A stretch of DNA of 44,552 nucleotides from Candidatus Collinsella stercoripullorum (lineage in GTDB: Bacteria > Actinomycetota > Coriobacteriia > Coriobacteriales > Coriobacteriaceae). The notes below the pieces were generated by a model that saw nothing but the letters and a program-made list of their open reading frames with translations, searched no databases and had not been told where the DNA came from. Where the stretch lies: the NCBI GenBank assembly GCA_019117005.1, contig DXAO01000024.1, positions 1 through 44,552 of the forward strand, in the 5' to 3' direction. Position numbers and translations under genes: made by a program. This document shows, piece by piece, positions 16,468-25,029 of the stretch (position 1 is the first letter of the stretch; each line of letters starts with the position of its first letter).

Positions 16468-18714
16468 ATGTATTTCAACGAAGCGATGGGGGCGGCGCGT
16501 CGCATGACGCTCCTCGGCGCCAAGGCGTCCACGTTCGCACTTGCCGGGGCCATGGTCTTCTCCGGAGCGCCCGCAACGGCGTTGGCGGACGATGCCCCTG
16601 CGGCAGCCGAGCAGACCGTTGCCGACGAGACGGCTCAGACCGGCACCTCCGATGAGAACGCGACGCCGGAGACCTCAACGGCGGATGCCGAGGCTCAGGT
16701 CCAGACAGCGGCCGATGCCCCTGCGACCCGTTCGGGTCTGATCGAGTCCGCGGCGGAGCTCTCCGAGGGCGTCAACATCATGAAGACCGGGGCGACCGAC
16801 CAGACCTTCAACATCGGTGAAGGACAAGCGCTTATGATCTCCGGCCAGGAGGCTGACGACGCTCCGATCGTGTTCTCCAACTGCACGTTCAACCTGTCCG
16901 GCGGCACGGTCAGGATCAGCGGCGACCAGCAGGGCATCTCCTATAACAACGGCGAGGTCGTGACCAAGCTGTGGATCGGCGGCAACGTCCAGTTCGATAA
17001 CTGCACGTTCGTGACGGCCGAGGGCGCAAAGAAGACCACGACCGCCGGATACGATGCCGCGGTCTACTTCTTCGGCGGGAACATCGACCTGAACGGCTGC
17101 ACGCTCAAGGCTGAGGGCTACAACGGCCAGTTCCTCGGTCTGTACGGGTCGAGCGGTGCGGTCACCTTCGATGACTGCGACATCTCGACCGTGGGCAACA
17201 AGAACGGCTGGAGCTACGCCATGTACGGCGGCAGCGTGCTCAAGCTCCTGAACGGCTCCACGCTGACGGCTACCGGAAGCACCACCGACTCCGGCAACAT
17301 CAACTGCTTCTACTCCGGCGATAACCGCACCGGGTACGACGCCGTCTTCATCGAGGACTCGACCGTCGACTTCTCCGACAACAAGGCGGGCGGCTTCGCG
17401 ATCAACAACGTGAACATCCATGTCACGAACTCCGAGATCCATGTCAACGACAATCTCGGTAACGCCTGCAACAGCGGGTACTGGATCGTCGACAACTCGA
17501 CCATCCAGATGAACGGCAACCGCGGCGGCCACGCGCTGTCCTGCATCGGCTTCGAGATGACCGGTTCGACGCTCGAGGTGCTGCACAACGGGTACGCCGG
17601 CGTGTATCTGCAGTCGAGGGATTCGAGCCTCACCGACTGCGCGGTCGACATCCGCTGCAACGGCGAGCGCCTGCTCTCTTACACCGCGGGCGACCTGTGG
17701 CTGAACGGACATGCCCTGACGGTCAACGGCGGCACCTCCTTCGCCCAGGAGGGGTCCCCGTGGCTCGGCGGCGTGGGCAGGACCGGCGAGGTCGTGACCA
17801 CCGGAACCACGAGCGTCGTCGCGTACGACCTGAGCTCCAACGCGGTCGACAACCTCAAGAGCAACACGACCCCCGTGCTGACCCGCGCCCAGCTTGCGCT
17901 TGACTCCGAGGCCGACGAGCACGTGCTGTTCCTCAACCCCTTCATGGAGAGCGACTACGCGCGCGGCAATGCGGAGGGCACCGCGAGCAACAACGATGCC
18001 GACCTGTTCGCAGACGACCGCGTGACCGATCAGATGGACATCATCGGGGCGGATGCCGCCAAGATCGGGACCATGACCACCGCCCAGCTCGCGCATCACA
18101 AGTACGACTGGGCGAACGGTGAGGTCACCGCTGCGGCGACGGAGGACGCCTACGGCATCAAGCGCTTCGCGTGCACCGATGCCTGCGCCGACTACGTCGG
18201 TCACGCCGGCGAGCACGGGAACAGCTTCGACTGCGCCGGGACCTACGTCTACGCTCCGCTCGTCGGGATCTCGTTCGAGGCGAACACCGGCTCGGCTGAC
18301 GAGGACGCCGCGGTGACCGGCATGCCCGAGACGCGAGATGGCGTCGACTACGGGACCGCCGTGGCCGCGCCGGAAGCCGCCCCGAGCCGCCCCGATGACT
18401 CCGCGGACTGGGATTGGCAGTTCACCGGTTGGTACACGGATGCCGCGTGCACCCAGCAGTTCGATTTCTCCACGGCTCTGACCGACAACTGGACGACGCT
18501 CTACGCAGGCTAGAAGAAGGTCGACGTCGAGAAGCCGGAGCAGCCCGGCGGCGGCTCCGACACCACCGACAAGACCGATAACACCGAGAAGAAGCCGGTG
18601 AAGGGCAACCTGCCCCAGACCGGTGACATCTCCGTGGTCGCCACCGCCGCCGTCGCGGCCGCCGGTGCGGTCGCAGCCGGTGCCGGCGCGGCGATCAAGC
18701 GTCGTCGCAAGTAG
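16468..18714 (+). pseudogene. LPQTG beta-helix surface protein interrupted by an amber codon
   Basis: Codons 1-681 encode a secreted protein: signal peptide (FALAGAMVFSGAPATALA), an Ala/Thr-rich spacer, a right-handed beta-helix-like region built from repeated NCTF/NGCTL/DDCDI rungs (about 130-420), and near the C-terminus an InlB/Listeria-Bacteroides-type beta repeat (FTGWYTDAACTQQFDFSTA...NWTTLYAG). There the frame meets TAG at 18511-18513. It stays open for 66 further codons with a KKVDVEKPEQ spacer, the sorting signal LPQTGDIS, a hydrophobic helix and KRRRK, ending at 18714. Related repeats usually have Trp after LYA-x, so TGG to TAG is the simplest cause. As read, the protein ends unanchored at 18513. 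ATG 16468 follows GAAGGA. Confidence 0.8.
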
Positions 18715-18832
18715 CGATTCCCTGCGCACGGTCCGTCCGCTGCGCCTGATCTCGGAGTTCGCGGCGAGCGCTGCTCGCGCGTGCTCATAGCGCGTCCGGC
18801 CCACATTCCCGACCCCGGACCGGCGCGCCGTT

Positions 18833-18872
18833 GCCCGGCCTCGACCCCCAACCCTCGAGGCCGGGCGTTTTT
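18833..18872 (+). terminator. Intrinsic terminator of the surface-protein operon
   Basis: A perfect 12-base stem (GCCCGGCCTCGA with its complement), a 10-base loop and GTTTTT. It ends the plus-strand operon and faces the convergent ATPase gene. Confidence 0.85.
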
Positions 18873-18917
18873 GTGCCGCGATCCCGTGCGCCGGCGTTCG
18901 GCTGCGAGGCGCCTGCC

Positions 18918-20213
18918 CTATGCTCCCAGCTCCGTGATGGGTACGACGTGCACGCCGGCGGGCGTCACGCGGCAAAACGTCGCTTTGCCCACGAGCACGG
19001 CGAGGAAGGAAGGCTCCCGGTTTCGCGCGGCAGGGTTCCGCTCGACCTTCTCCTTAAGCCTGAGTAGACTGCGCTCCGCCTCGGGGACCTTTTGCTCGCT
19101 GAGCTTCACCTCAAAGGCGCCCCATCTGCCATCGGGGAGCTCGATGATGATGTCCACCTCGAGACCGTCCGCGTCGCCGTAATAGCAGACCGCCGGATTG
19201 GGCATGAGTCCCATAGCGGAGCAGTAGATTCGGACATCTCGCAGACACAGCTCCTCAAAGAGCGTGCCGAAGACCTGCGGTTCGCGCAGGAGGCGTTCAG
19301 GCGTCATGCCGAGAAGCGAGGCAGGGAGGGATGGGTCGACAAACGTGCGCTTGGGTTTCGAACGGATGCGCGACTTCGATTTGACGGGCGCGTCCCATCC
19401 GGGCTGGTTCTCGATGAAGTACTGGTCCTCGAAAAACGCGATATACGGGGCAAGCGCGTTGCGATACATCGAGTTCGAGGCGACTTCCAGTGGTTCTCCG
19501 TCGGTGATGTCAGCATACATCGTCTTGTACGTCATGACGGTACCCAGATTGCGCGCGAGCGACGTGGCGAGCTTCCGTGCCCGTCTTCCGTCTATGCCGC
19601 GTTGGGCGGCGCTGATGGAAAACAAGGCGTCGAGGTATTGGGCGGGCAGGTCGCCGATGAACTCATCCTCCGATTCGATCGTCGCCGGCCAGCCGCCCCG
19701 GCAGACTGCGCGTGCGAGTGCCCTTGTTTCGACGACGGCCGGTTTCGTTGTGCGAGCACCCTCAAAGAGGCCGGATAGGGAGACCGCCCCTGTCGATTCA
19801 CCGCTTTCGTAAAGGCTCATCGGCCGCATTTCCATGGTGGCGATGCGGCCGGCCCCGCTATGCGAAACCTTTGCCTTGTCGACGGTTGAGGAGCCGGTGA
19901 GTAGGTACTGCCCGCGCACGTTCCCGCTTTCGTCGATGCTTCGGCGTACGGCGTCCCATACATCGGGGACGTCCTGCCACTCGTCGATGATATGGGGGCG
20001 TTCCCCTTCCAGCGCCAGCGATACGTCGAGCTCCGCCATCTGCTTTGCGTTGGCATCGTCGAGATGGATGATGCTCTCGCCGTGCGCCATGCTCGTCCAG
20101 GTCTTTCCGCAGAATTTCGGTCCGGCGACCTCGACCGCTCCGAATGTGCGGAGGCGCCGGTCGAGAACAGTATCGAGAAGGCGGGGCATGTAGCCATAGG
20201 GAACGATACTCAT
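18918..20213 (-). CDS. AAA-type ATPase with DUF4143 domain, 431 aa
   Basis: An ATP-binding protein of the large AAA_14/DUF4143 family found widely in gut anaerobes. The P-loop is GPKFCGKTW near residue 31. A Walker B-like HIIDEWQDVP lies near 74-83, and LLTGSS (sensor 1-like) near 104. The C-terminal half carries the DUF4143 region ending in a nuclease-like fold motif (DGLEVDIIIELPDGRWGAFE, then VKLS), resembling the D...ExK arrangement of restriction-type nucleases. Function is unknown; defence or toxin-antitoxin roles have been suggested for relatives. ATG 20213 has AGGAGA upstream. Its base composition is less GC-rich than its neighbours, a hint of horizontal transfer. Confidence 0.8.
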   Translation of the reverse strand: MSIVPYGYMPRLLDTVLDRRLRTFGAVEVAGPKFCGKTWTSMAHGESIIHLDDANAKQMAELDVSLALEGERPHIIDEWQDVPDVWDAVRRSIDESGNVRGQYLLTGSSTVDKAKVSHSGAGRIATMEMRPMSLYESGESTGAVSLSGLFEGARTTKPAVVETRALARAVCRGGWPATIESEDEFIGDLPAQYLDALFSISAAQRGIDGRRARKLATSLARNLGTVMTYKTMYADITDGEPLEVASNSMYRNALAPYIAFFEDQYFIENQPGWDAPVKSKSRIRSKPKRTFVDPSLPASLLGMTPERLLREPQVFGTLFEELCLRDVRIYCSAMGLMPNPAVCYYGDADGLEVDIIIELPDGRWGAFEVKLSEQKVPEAERSLLRLKEKVERNPAARNREPSFLAVLVGKATFCRVTPAGVHVVPITELGA

Positions 20214-20268
20214 GCGGATCTCCTGCGGGTAGAACGGTCGACTGATGCGCTGCCAATATGAGTCTAGC

Positions 20269-20344
20269 ATTTTCGAGAAATAATTCTAATAAAATCGAGT
20301 GAGCATGATAATATTTTCGAGCGATTCTGAGATGCATTTTCGAG
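20269..20344. promoter_or_regulatory. Array of four TCGAG motifs at about 22-base spacing
   Basis: ATTTTCGAG occurs at 20269-20277, 20313-20321 and 20336-20344, and AAAATCGAG at 20291-20299. The TCGAG cores are 22, 22 and 23 bases apart, two helical turns, upstream of the ATPase gene. This is consistent with a regulator binding one face of the DNA. Confidence 0.5.
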
Positions 20345-20398
20345 GATGAGACGCATCGGCGTTCGGTCGCGTCGCGCCATCTTCGCAGCCTCGTCCCG

Positions 20399-20435
20399 CG
20401 AGAACGGCCCGCGGCCCCGCCCCGGGCCGTTCTCG
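20399..20435. terminator. Orphan GC hairpin
   Basis: CGAGAACGGCCCG (20399-20411) pairs perfectly with 20423-20435 around an 11-base loop. It is terminator-like but lies between divergent genes where no transcript is expected to end. Confidence 0.4.
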
Positions 20436-20677
20436 CTCCGGTCGGGCCTCCGCCGGCATCACGCGTCGGACTTCTCCGTGCGCCGGCATTCGGCTGCGGC
20501 GGATCGTCGCCCCGCACGTTCCCCGTGCGTTCCGGAACCCGTCGTTCCCCATCCCCGCGTAACCGTCCGTTCATGTAATAAACACGCGGTTGAAGCTCCG
20601 GGCGCCCCCGCGTGCAACATGCTGTGGTCGCACGACCTGCGTCGACGGTGCCCGTGCAGCGGTTATTCAACCCATGA

Positions 20678-20693
20678 ACACTATATATAGTGG
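20678..20693. promoter_or_regulatory. NrdR box upstream of nrdJ
   Basis: ACACTATATATAGTGG fits the NrdR-box consensus (acaCwAtATaTwGtgt) with perfect CACTATA/TATAGTG arms. A degenerate second box may lie at 20708-20723, 30 bases away centre to centre, close to the usual pair spacing. NrdR represses ribonucleotide reductase genes when dATP is high. No nrdR gene is in the window. Confidence 0.75.
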
Positions 20694-20758
20694 TACCGTT
20701 TACAGAACCACTCAAGATATGGGAAGTTCGCACCGCCTCGCTTGATAGAATCAAGAGC

Positions 20759-20841
20759 GCCGGCCGCGCGCCTGACCGCGCGGCCGGCTGTCCTGAATCC
20801 CCCGCACCCCGCGCGGCGCCGTCGTGTCCGCACGGGGTGCG
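20759..20841 (+). promoter_or_regulatory. Two strong hairpins in the nrdJ leader
   Basis: GCCGGCCGCGCG (20759-20770) pairs with 20777-20788, a 12-base stem with a 6-base loop. CGCACCCCG (20803-20811) pairs with CGGGGTGCG (20833-20841). Neither is followed by a T-run. They lie 35-117 bases before the start codon and could modulate translation or transcript stability. Confidence 0.45.
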
Positions 20842-20875
20842 ATACTGCGACCACACGAGGAAAGCGAGGTTGCCC

Positions 20876-23800
20876 ATGACCCAGACGATCCGCGACCGCA
20901 TCGCCCGCCGCTTCACCGCCGCGCTCGACGATCCGCAGAACGCCGGCAAGACCGTCTACGACCTGTTCTCCTGGACCCGCCGCGACGTCCACCTCACCGA
21001 CTACAAGACCGGCCGCGTCCTGTGCGACATGCACGACCTGGAGTTCCCGGAGCAGTACTCGCAGAACGCGGTGGACATCATCGCGTCCAAGTACTTCCGC
21101 CGCGCCGGCGTCCCGGGCGAGGGCCACGAGACCTCGATGCGCCAGGTCGCGCACCGCATGGTGGACTTCTGGGTCGCCGCCCTCGTCGACGAGGGGCTGG
21201 TGGAGGAGGGCGAGCAGGCGCAGGTCCTCTACGACGAGCTCGTCTTCCTGATCCTCGACCAGCGCTTCGCGCCCAACTCGCCCCAGTGGTTCAACACGGG
21301 CCTCAAGCGCGCCTACGGCATCGCGGGCGAGCCGCAGGGCATGTACTACGTGGACCCCGCCACCGGCGAGGTCGTGGAGTCCGCCGACCAGTACACGCGC
21401 ACGCAGGCCTCCGCCTGCTTCATCGTGAGCGTGGAGGACAAGCTCCTGGGCGACCACTCCATCTCCGACGAGTTCGTGACCGAGACCAAGCTGTTCAAGG
21501 GCGGCTCGGGCACGGGGTCCAACTTCTCGGCCCTGCGCGCCGAGGGCGAGAAGCTCTCCGGCGGCGGCGTGTCGAGCGGCGTGATGAGCTTCCTGCGCGG
21601 CCTCGACCGCAACGCCGACGCCATCAAGAGCGGCGGCACCACGCGCCGCGCCGCCAAGATGGTGTGCCTGGATATCAACCACCCGGATATCGAGAAGTTC
21701 ATCACCTGGAAGGCGCGGGAGGAGGACAAGGCCCTCGCCCTCATGCGGATGGGCTACGACGGGGACATCAACGGGGAGGCCTACGCCACGGTCTCCGGCC
21801 AGAACTCCAACAACTCCCTGCGCATCGACAACGAGTTCATGAAGAAGGTCGACAACCTGGACGCCGACCCGGAGGCGACCTACCGCCTGCGCGGGCGCGT
21901 CGACCCCAGCCGCGACGCCGAGGTCTCGGTCTCCCATATCTGGGACGTCTTCAACGAGAGCGCCTGGCGCTGCGCCGATCCCGCGCCCCAGTTCTCGGAC
22001 ACCTTCAACGAGTGGCACACCTGTCCTGCCGGCGAGGACGGTCAGGTGGGGGCGCCCTACAACCGCCTGAACTCCACGAACCCGTGCGGGGAGTACGCGT
22101 TTCTGGACGATTCGAGCTGCAACCTGGGCTCCATCAACATCTACCGCTTCTACGACCCCGAGGCCGACGCCTTCGACGTCGAGGGGTACGCGCACGCGAT
22201 CGACATCGCCCAGCTCGCGCTCGAGGCGTCCATCGCCTGGGGCCAGTTCCCCACGCGCGATATCGCGCGCCGCACCTACCGGTTCCGCACCACGGGCCTC
22301 GGCATCTCCAACCTGGCGAGCCTGCTGATGGCCAAGGGCCTGCCCTACGACTCGCCCGAGGCCCGCGCGCTGGCCTCGGCCATCGTGGGCATGCTCACGG
22401 GCCGCAGCTACGCCGTCTCGGCGCTCATGGCCGCGGCGGTGGGCCCGTTCGCGTGCTACGAGATCAACCGCCCGCACATGATGCGCGTGATCCGCAACCA
22501 CGCGCGCGTCGCCGGTGCCCGCGACGACGCCTACGAGAACCTCACCGTCCGGCCGCCCGCGGTCGACCGGGAGCTGCTCGGGCGCATGGGCGACGGCGCG
22601 CTGGCGGACGCCCTGGTGGCCTCGTGGCGGGAGGCCGAGGAGCTCGGCGAGCGCTGCGGGTACCGCAACGCCCAGGTCACCGTCATGGCGCCGACGGGCA
22701 CCATCTCCTTCGCCATGGACTGCGGGGCGACCTCCATCGAGCCGTTCTTCAGCCACATGATCTACAAGAAGCTGTCCGGCGGCGGGTTCATGACGCTCGC
22801 CAACCCGGTGATCGGCGACGCCCTGCGCCATCTGGGGTACGCGCCGGAGCAGGTGGAGGAGATTCTGGCGTACGTGCAGGCCACGGACGACGATGGCATG
22901 GTCGTCGACGGCAAGATCGAGGGCGCGCCGGGGCTGCGCGACGCCGACCTGCCGGTCTTCGACACGGCGAACGTCTGCGGCACGGGCGAGCGCTTCATCG
23001 CGCCCGAGGGCCACGTGCTCATGGTCGCCGCCCTGACGCCGCTGATCTCCGGCGCGATCTCCAAGACGGTCAACCTGCCCAACTCCGCCACCGTGGAGGA
23101 CTTCAAGGACGTGGTCATGCTCTCCTGGAAGACGGGCTGCAAGGGCATCACGCTGTACCGCGACGGGTCGAAGAACGCCCAGCCGCTCAACAACTCGCTC
23201 TCCGACGTCACGGACGGCGAGGACCTGGGCGAGCTGTCCTACGAGGCGCTGCTCGAGTACGCGCGCGGCGCCCAGGAGGAGCTCGCCGAGGCGCGCCGCC
23301 CGGCCGAGCGCCGGCGCATCATGGGCATCCGCAGCGGGCGCACCCACCTGGCCCAGATCGACGGCGTGAAGATCTACACCACGGTCAACCGCAACGAGGA
23401 GGGGGCGATCTCCGAGCTGTTCGTGACCACCGACCGCGAGGGCACCACCATCATGGGCCTGCTCAACTCGCTGTCCAAGACCATCTCGGTCATGCTCCAG
23501 TACGGCATCCCCGCGGAGCGCATCTCCAAGATGCTGCGCGGGCAGATGTACGAGCCCTACGGCTTCGTGCAGAGCCATCCCAATATCAAGTACGTGACCT
23601 CGATCTCCGACCTCATCTCCAAGGTGATCGACATCGAGCTGGGGGATTACACGCGCGTGCAGGTGAAGCCCGAGGGCTGGACGCCCGGCGGCGCCCCCGT
23701 CGCCGCGGCGCCTGCCGTCCAGGCTCCGGCCGTCGAGGACGAGGAGCCCGCGGTGAGCGGGGAGGAGCTCTCGCGCCTGGTGGCGGCGAAGGAGGACGAG

Positions 23801-24001
23801 CTGCGCGAGGAGACCGGCCAGCTCGACCGGGGCGACAAGTACACGCAGGCGTTCGTGAGCGAGGCCGTGCACGACACGGCGATCCACGGCGAGCGACTGT
23901 ACGACGGGAGCATCTGCCCCACCTGCGGCAGCTCGCGCATGGTGCAGAACGGCACCTGCAAGGTGTGCATGGACTGCGGGACCACCACCGGCTGCAGCTG
24001 A
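20876..24001 (+). CDS. nrdJ: Adenosylcobalamin-dependent (class II) ribonucleotide reductase, 1041 aa
   Basis: Makes deoxyribonucleotides using a B12-generated thiyl radical, without oxygen. After an N-terminal region (MTQTIRDRIARRFTAALDDP), the ten-stranded barrel carries the family motifs: SACFIVSV (about 180), NPCGEYAF with Cys404, and APTGTISFAMDCG (about 605). A later insertion includes NGTCKVCMDCG. The C-terminus is a Cys-rich redox tail CPTCGSSRMVQNG...CGTTTGCS (about 1013-1041), which reduces the active-site disulfide. Length is normal for the family. ATG 20876 is chosen on GAGG and on conservation; the open frame upstream crosses the leader hairpins. An NrdR box upstream implies NrdR repression. 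Confidence 0.93.
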   Translation: MTQTIRDRIARRFTAALDDPQNAGKTVYDLFSWTRRDVHLTDYKTGRVLCDMHDLEFPEQYSQNAVDIIASKYFRRAGVPGEGHETSMRQVAHRMVDFWVAALVDEGLVEEGEQAQVLYDELVFLILDQRFAPNSPQWFNTGLKRAYGIAGEPQGMYYVDPATGEVVESADQYTRTQASACFIVSVEDKLLGDHSISDEFVTETKLFKGGSGTGSNFSALRAEGEKLSGGGVSSGVMSFLRGLDRNADAIKSGGTTRRAAKMVCLDINHPDIEKFITWKAREEDKALALMRMGYDGDINGEAYATVSGQNSNNSLRIDNEFMKKVDNLDADPEATYRLRGRVDPSRDAEVSVSHIWDVFNESAWRCADPAPQFSDTFNEWHTCPAGEDGQVGAPYNRLNSTNPCGEYAFLDDSSCNLGSINIYRFYDPEADAFDVEGYAHAIDIAQLALEASIAWGQFPTRDIARRTYRFRTTGLGISNLASLLMAKGLPYDSPEARALASAIVGMLTGRSYAVSALMAAAVGPFACYEINRPHMMRVIRNHARVAGARDDAYENLTVRPPAVDRELLGRMGDGALADALVASWREAEELGERCGYRNAQVTVMAPTGTISFAMDCGATSIEPFFSHMIYKKLSGGGFMTLANPVIGDALRHLGYAPEQVEEILAYVQATDDDGMVVDGKIEGAPGLRDADLPVFDTANVCGTGERFIAPEGHVLMVAALTPLISGAISKTVNLPNSATVEDFKDVVMLSWKTGCKGITLYRDGSKNAQPLNNSLSDVTDGEDLGELSYEALLEYARGAQEELAEARRPAERRRIMGIRSGRTHLAQIDGVKIYTTVNRNEEGAISELFVTTDREGTTIMGLLNSLSKTISVMLQYGIPAERISKMLRGQMYEPYGFVQSHPNIKYVTSISDLISKVIDIELGDYTRVQVKPEGWTPGGAPVAAAPAVQAPAVEDEEPAVSGEELSRLVAAKEDELREETGQLDRGDKYTQAFVSEAVHDTAIHGERLYDGSICPTCGSSRMVQNGTCKVCMDCGTTTGCS

Positions 24002-24122
24002 TCGGGTGCCGGCGTGGCGCGCTCGGACGCCGGGTGCGTCGCGGAACGGGCGCGGTGCGCGAGTCCCTCCCGGCGCGTGCCGGCACGGGCCCTGCGGGAC
24101 GATCCGCGGCCGCCTCATGACA

Positions 24123-24159
24123 GGGCGCCGGGCTCCGATGGGGAGCCCGGCGCCCGTTT
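24123..24159. terminator. Terminator of nrdJ (bidirectional)
   Basis: A perfect 14-base stem (GGGCGCCGGGCTCC and complement) with a short loop, then GTTTC. It lies between convergent nrdJ and the MBL-fold gene. Confidence 0.75.
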
Positions 24160-24188
24160 CGCATGCGCCGCGGGGCGCGTCGCGGCGC

Positions 24189-24845
24189 CTACCGCTCCAT
24201 CTTGAGGGCGACCTCGATGCCGGGGGCGACCTGCGCGGCGAACGCCTCCCCGTCCTGCGGCTCGCCGGCGACGCTGCCGTAATGCGTGGGGATGGCGACG
24301 CGGGGCTGCAGGGCGTTGACGAACTCGGCCGCCTGCGAGGCGTCCATCGTGTAGGTGCCGCCCACCGGCACGAGGGCCACGTCGCACGGGACCTGCATGT
24401 TGTCCGGGTTCCGGTCGGTGTCGCCCGCCACGTACAGGCGCGCGCCGTCGATGGTGAGCACGTAGCCCACCCAGCCGTTCCCGCGCGGATGGAACCCCAG
24501 GCGCTCGGGCATCACGTTGTAGGCGGGCACGGCGGAGATCCGGATGCCGTCGAGCTCGATGGCCTCGCCCGCCTGCAGGGTGCGGACGTCGTCGATGCCG
24601 GCGCGCGGTGCCTCGCCGGCCATGGAGGCCGGCACGACGAGCCGCGTCCCGGGCTTCGCGACGCGGGCGATGTCCTCGGGCGAGAAGTGGTCGTAGTGCG
24701 CATGGGTGATGCAGACGATGTCGGCGTCGTGCGTCTCGTCGACCAGGTCGTAGGGGTCGACGTACACGACGGTGCCCGCCTCGGCCTCGATGCGGATGCT
24801 GCTGTGGGTGAGGACGCGGATGCGGTTCAGGTTCAGGCTTCTCAT
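24189..24845 (-). CDS. MBL-fold metal-dependent hydrolase, 218 aa
   Basis: A small metallo-beta-lactamase-fold protein of the UPF0173/UlaG-like group. The metal motif is THAHYDHFSPED (HxHxDH) near residues 47-59; further ligand regions are VAGDTDRNPDNM (about 140) and IPTHYGS (about 187). There is no signal peptide, so it is cytoplasmic. Family members hydrolyse phosphoester or lactone bonds, but the substrate cannot be read from sequence. ATG 24845 follows AGGAG. The lipoprotein gene upstream on the same strand is 184 bases away, so co-transcription is uncertain. Confidence 0.85.
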   Translation of the reverse strand: MRSLNLNRIRVLTHSSIRIEAEAGTVVYVDPYDLVDETHDADIVCITHAHYDHFSPEDIARVAKPGTRLVVPASMAGEAPRAGIDDVRTLQAGEAIELDGIRISAVPAYNVMPERLGFHPRGNGWVGYVLTIDGARLYVAGDTDRNPDNMQVPCDVALVPVGGTYTMDASQAAEFVNALQPRVAIPTHYGSVAGEPQDGEAFAAQVAPGIEVALKMER

Positions 24846-25029
24846 GATGGCTCCTAACGTCGGATCCGCGCGGGGCTTCGGGCCCTGCCCGGTCGTTGTC
24901 TGTATGTACCCGCGACCTAGGGGGTCGTTTCCGTCGCGGACCCGACGTTACAGACACCGAACACGGCGCACAGCGGCTTCATCTGCGAGAGGTTCGGCTT
25001 GGGTGCGGGCCGGGTTCGGGGAGCGGCGG

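Larger units (their letters stand above)
20214..20875. other. 662-base divergent intergenic region
   Basis: No protein gene is credible. From left to right it holds: an AT-rich promoter zone with four TCGAG motifs (20273-20344); a perfect 13-base-stem hairpin at 20399-20435; GTTCATG (20569-20575) and GGTTGAA (20588-20594) pairing with TTCAACC and CATGAAC at 20666-20679; an NrdR box; a small palindrome CTTGAT-AGA-ATCAAG at 20741-20755; and two GC hairpins in the nrdJ leader. Confidence 0.6.

Noticed and set aside
20540..20876. Cobalamin riboswitch upstream of the B12-dependent nrdJ
   Set aside because: The conserved core and B12-box patterns could not be recognised by eye; the structure seen is a set of simple hairpins. 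A covariance-model scan would settle it.
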